Assembly: GCA_963736525.1 (NCBI GenBank) | Contig: CAVTPF010000016.1 | Coordinates: forward strand, 306,123 to 370,122 | DNA length: 64,000 nt | Direction: 5' to 3' | Source of the DNA: Bog-473 sp963736525 | Lineage (GTDB): Bacteria > Actinomycetota > Acidimicrobiia > Acidimicrobiales > RAAP-2 | Part shown: positions 62,448 to 64,000 of the stretch, piece after piece | Position numbering within the stretch: the first letter of the stretch is position 1 | Layout of the letters: the number at the start of each line of letters is the position of its first letter | Position numbers and translations under genes: made by a program | Notes under the pieces: model-generated | The model's input: only the letters and a program-made list of their open reading frames with translations | Databases searched by the model: none | Told to the model about the DNA's origin: nothing

Positions 62448-62750
62448 CCCTTCCTTCCTTAGGTGTCAGGGGTGGCACGGCCGTTCCGGATCGGAGCGAC
62501 GGGCGGTCTGGGTTGTTCTAGCAACCCGGACCAATCACCCCAACTCGGAGACGGGACGTGCCGCTTTCAATGTGCGGCTGGAAGAGCTCGGCCGACGACG
62601 CCCGAAGGCGTCACGGGACTCCAAGTCAGGCCGAACCCACCAGCACTCCCGAAGCTATTAAGGACCAGCAGTCAAGCGGTGGACCCTCAGAGAAGTATCA
62701 ATGTACGGGGGCAGTCGATCTTCAGACTTGCGGCTACAGGTTGGCGAACT
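62448..62750. other. Non-coding region upstream of IS110 element 2
   Basis: About 300 bp with no gene. As the sequence 5' of the transposase it is a candidate for the IS left end with its bridge RNA; no repeat copy is seen. Confidence 0.35.
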
Positions 62751-63122
62751 TCAGCGACGAGCCAGCCGTCGGCCGCTTTCCGTGCTGATCGGCGTGTAGT
62801 TCATCTCGAAGTGGTGATAGAGCTTTGATTCGTCGGCTTGCGAGAGTTCCTCGCCATGCATCTCGATGTGGGGCGCGGACTTAACCTGCTCCTTCGTTAC
62901 CGCAACCTGCAGGTCATCGGGACCGATCTGGATGTTGCCCAAAGGGACGAAGGCTAGGTGTCGGTCGATAAAGCCCTCTTTCACAGTGGCGAACATCGGC
63001 TCGTCGGTCTCGACGTCAACGTAGACATCTTGCAGCTTTCCGATCTTCTCGCCGTTACGATCGATGAGCATTTTGCCGTGCCACTCAGCCACATTCCATT
63101 GGGCTTCCTGAGCGTCGGTCAT
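62751..63122 (-). CDS. PRC-barrel domain protein
   Basis: 123 aa from ATG 63122, with GAGGAGG upstream deciding this start over an earlier in-frame codon. The N-terminal part (HGKMLIDRNGEKIGKLQDVY, VDVETDEPMFATVKEG) is a PRC-barrel as in actinobacterial stress-associated proteins. The tail has KSAPHIEMHGEELSQADESK and HHFEMNYTP. Soluble, function unknown. Confidence 0.75.
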   Translation of the reverse strand: MTDAQEAQWNVAEWHGKMLIDRNGEKIGKLQDVYVDVETDEPMFATVKEGFIDRHLAFVPLGNIQIGPDDLQVAVTKEQVKSAPHIEMHGEELSQADESKLYHHFEMNYTPISTESGRRLARR

Positions 63123-63226
63123 AACAGCCTCCTCATCGTCTCTGAACACAGCCTACCGAGCGCACTGCATGCGCGCAGCCAAAAAAGCCCAGCGGAATCG
63201 GCTTGAAGTGCCGATCAGCCACCCTC

Positions 63227-63260
63227 GGTGACGCGCCCCCTCCCGGCGATCGGGGGCAGT
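63227..63260 (+). repeat. Dispersed repeat copy, rightmost
   Basis: GCGCCCCCTCCCGGCGATCG then GGGGCAG; between the PRC-barrel and integrase genes. Confidence 0.5.
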
Positions 63261-63286
63261 CCGGGGGCCGACAGGGTCTATTCAGG

Positions 63287-64000
63287 TCACCGTTCGTGTG
63301 ACTCGGGCGAGCGGGCCTCCCGTATGCCGCCTCTTGCACCTGTCGGTTCGGCTTTCGCCTCGGGCGTCCCCGGAGACGAGGTCGGCGAGGACCAAGGAAG
63401 GAGGGCGACGGTCCGGTGGCCGGCGTCGCTCTTCGGGGCGGTGAAGATCCGTCCCTGGCCAATGATCTCATGCGACTGGCGGACGACGGTCACGGTACCC
63501 TGCAGCAGGTCGATGTCGCGGCGTTGCACGCCGAGGAGCTCCCCGGTCCGCAACCCGCCGAATCCTCCGAGCAGGACCAGGCACCGGAGTCTTGACTCGA
63601 TCGACTCGGCGAGCTCGAGGACAGTTATCGTGGCGAGCATCGGGCGCTCCGGAGCGTGCTCGATGCCCGCCCCCCGGATGGTGCACGGATTGCGCGTGAT
63701 CAGTCCGTCACTGACCGCGGTGTTCAGGATGGCCCGGAGCACCCGGTAGGACTTGGCCGCCTGGTCCCGGGAGACGAGGCTCAACTCGGCATGCCAGAGG
63801 CGGACACGTTCGGGGGGTGATCAGGCGGAGCTTGGTGTCGCTGAATTCGGGGTGGAGGTGGCGCCGCAGTACAGCCCGGTATCCCTGCGTGGTGGCCGGC
63901 GTCAGCGGCCGGCCCCTGACAAGGCGATGCTCGAGCCAGGAGTCGGCATAGGGGTCGAAGAGGCGCTCGCCCCCCCTTCGGATCCACGACGAGGCCGGCA
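63287..64000 (-). pseudogene. Phage-type tyrosine integrase, frameshifted and 3'-truncated
   Basis: The frame enters from the right edge (FDPYADSWLEHRLVRGRPLT, TTQGYRAVLRRHLHPEFSDT) and shifts at a run of C near 63815. It continues as ERVRLWHAELSLVSRDQAAK, then ILNTAVSDGLITRNPCTIRG and GFGGLRTGELLGVQRRDIDL with the first catalytic Arg, and TAPKSDAGHRTVALLPW. After that the sequence stops matching integrases, so the His-x-x-Arg box and the Tyr are missing. It is the C-terminally cut remnant of an SSR/phage integrase. Confidence 0.65.

Noticed and set aside
29831..63260. CRISPR array
   Set aside because: The repeats are hundreds to thousands of bases apart, vary in sequence, and have genes rather than short spacers between them; no cas genes.

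Overview
The window is a high-GC actinobacterial chromosome segment. Evidence for this is the order lexA / divergent LysM gene / nrdR, LexA boxes of the CGAAC-N4-GTTCG type, a class E sortase, a DUF2332 protein, and many GTG/TTG starts. A member of the Acidimicrobiia or a near relative is my guess; no marker here settles the class.

Layout. 0-8.6 kb is mostly core: the 3' end of dapD, dapE (lysine/DAP), a scarred junction between a broken cupredoxin and an anti-sigma factor, a methyltransferase divergent from an Fpg/Nei glycosylase, lexA, an SOS promoter with LexA boxes driving a LysM cell-division-inhibitor-like gene, nrdR, a PIG-L deacetylase and dinB. 8.6-20.6 kb is mixed: an oleate hydratase stub, a heterodimeric ABC exporter, a secreted beta-helix/Ig-like protein, a methyltransferase, an MFS exporter, a dienelactone hydrolase and small proteins. 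20.6-26.8 kb is core again: a PstB stub, DUF2332, sortase E, an L,D-transpeptidase, glnD and tRNA-Cys. From 26.8 kb to the right end the content is accessory. It has a truncated, frameshifted and rearranged kdpD, many small orphan genes, two degraded tyrosine integrases, two IS110-family transposases, three further large secreted Ig-like repeat proteins, a P-type proton ATPase and a PRC-barrel protein.

The most unusual feature is a dispersed, roughly 50-bp two-hairpin repeat. Its consensus halves are GTGCCGCACGGTGGCAC and CCCCGTCCCGGCGAACTGGGG. About 30 copies, some partial, lie between genes, mostly in the accessory parts, and often separate single genes. Copies keep one orientation over long blocks: one orientation at 9-17 kb and 29.8-37.8 kb, the other at 18.6-20.3 kb and 41.5-63.3 kb. 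One gene, a chloramphenicol-phosphotransferase-like kinase, is present twice as an exact 648-bp inverted copy whose two breakpoints both fall inside this repeat. The repeat therefore appears to take part in moving single-gene units, like a cassette system, although it does not match the classical integron attC consensus.

Functional themes are the SOS response and DNA repair (lexA, LysM gene, dinB, Fpg/Nei), cell-envelope work (sortase, L,D-transpeptidase, four large secreted proteins), nitrogen signalling (glnD), and a decaying, recombining accessory region beginning at tRNA-Cys.
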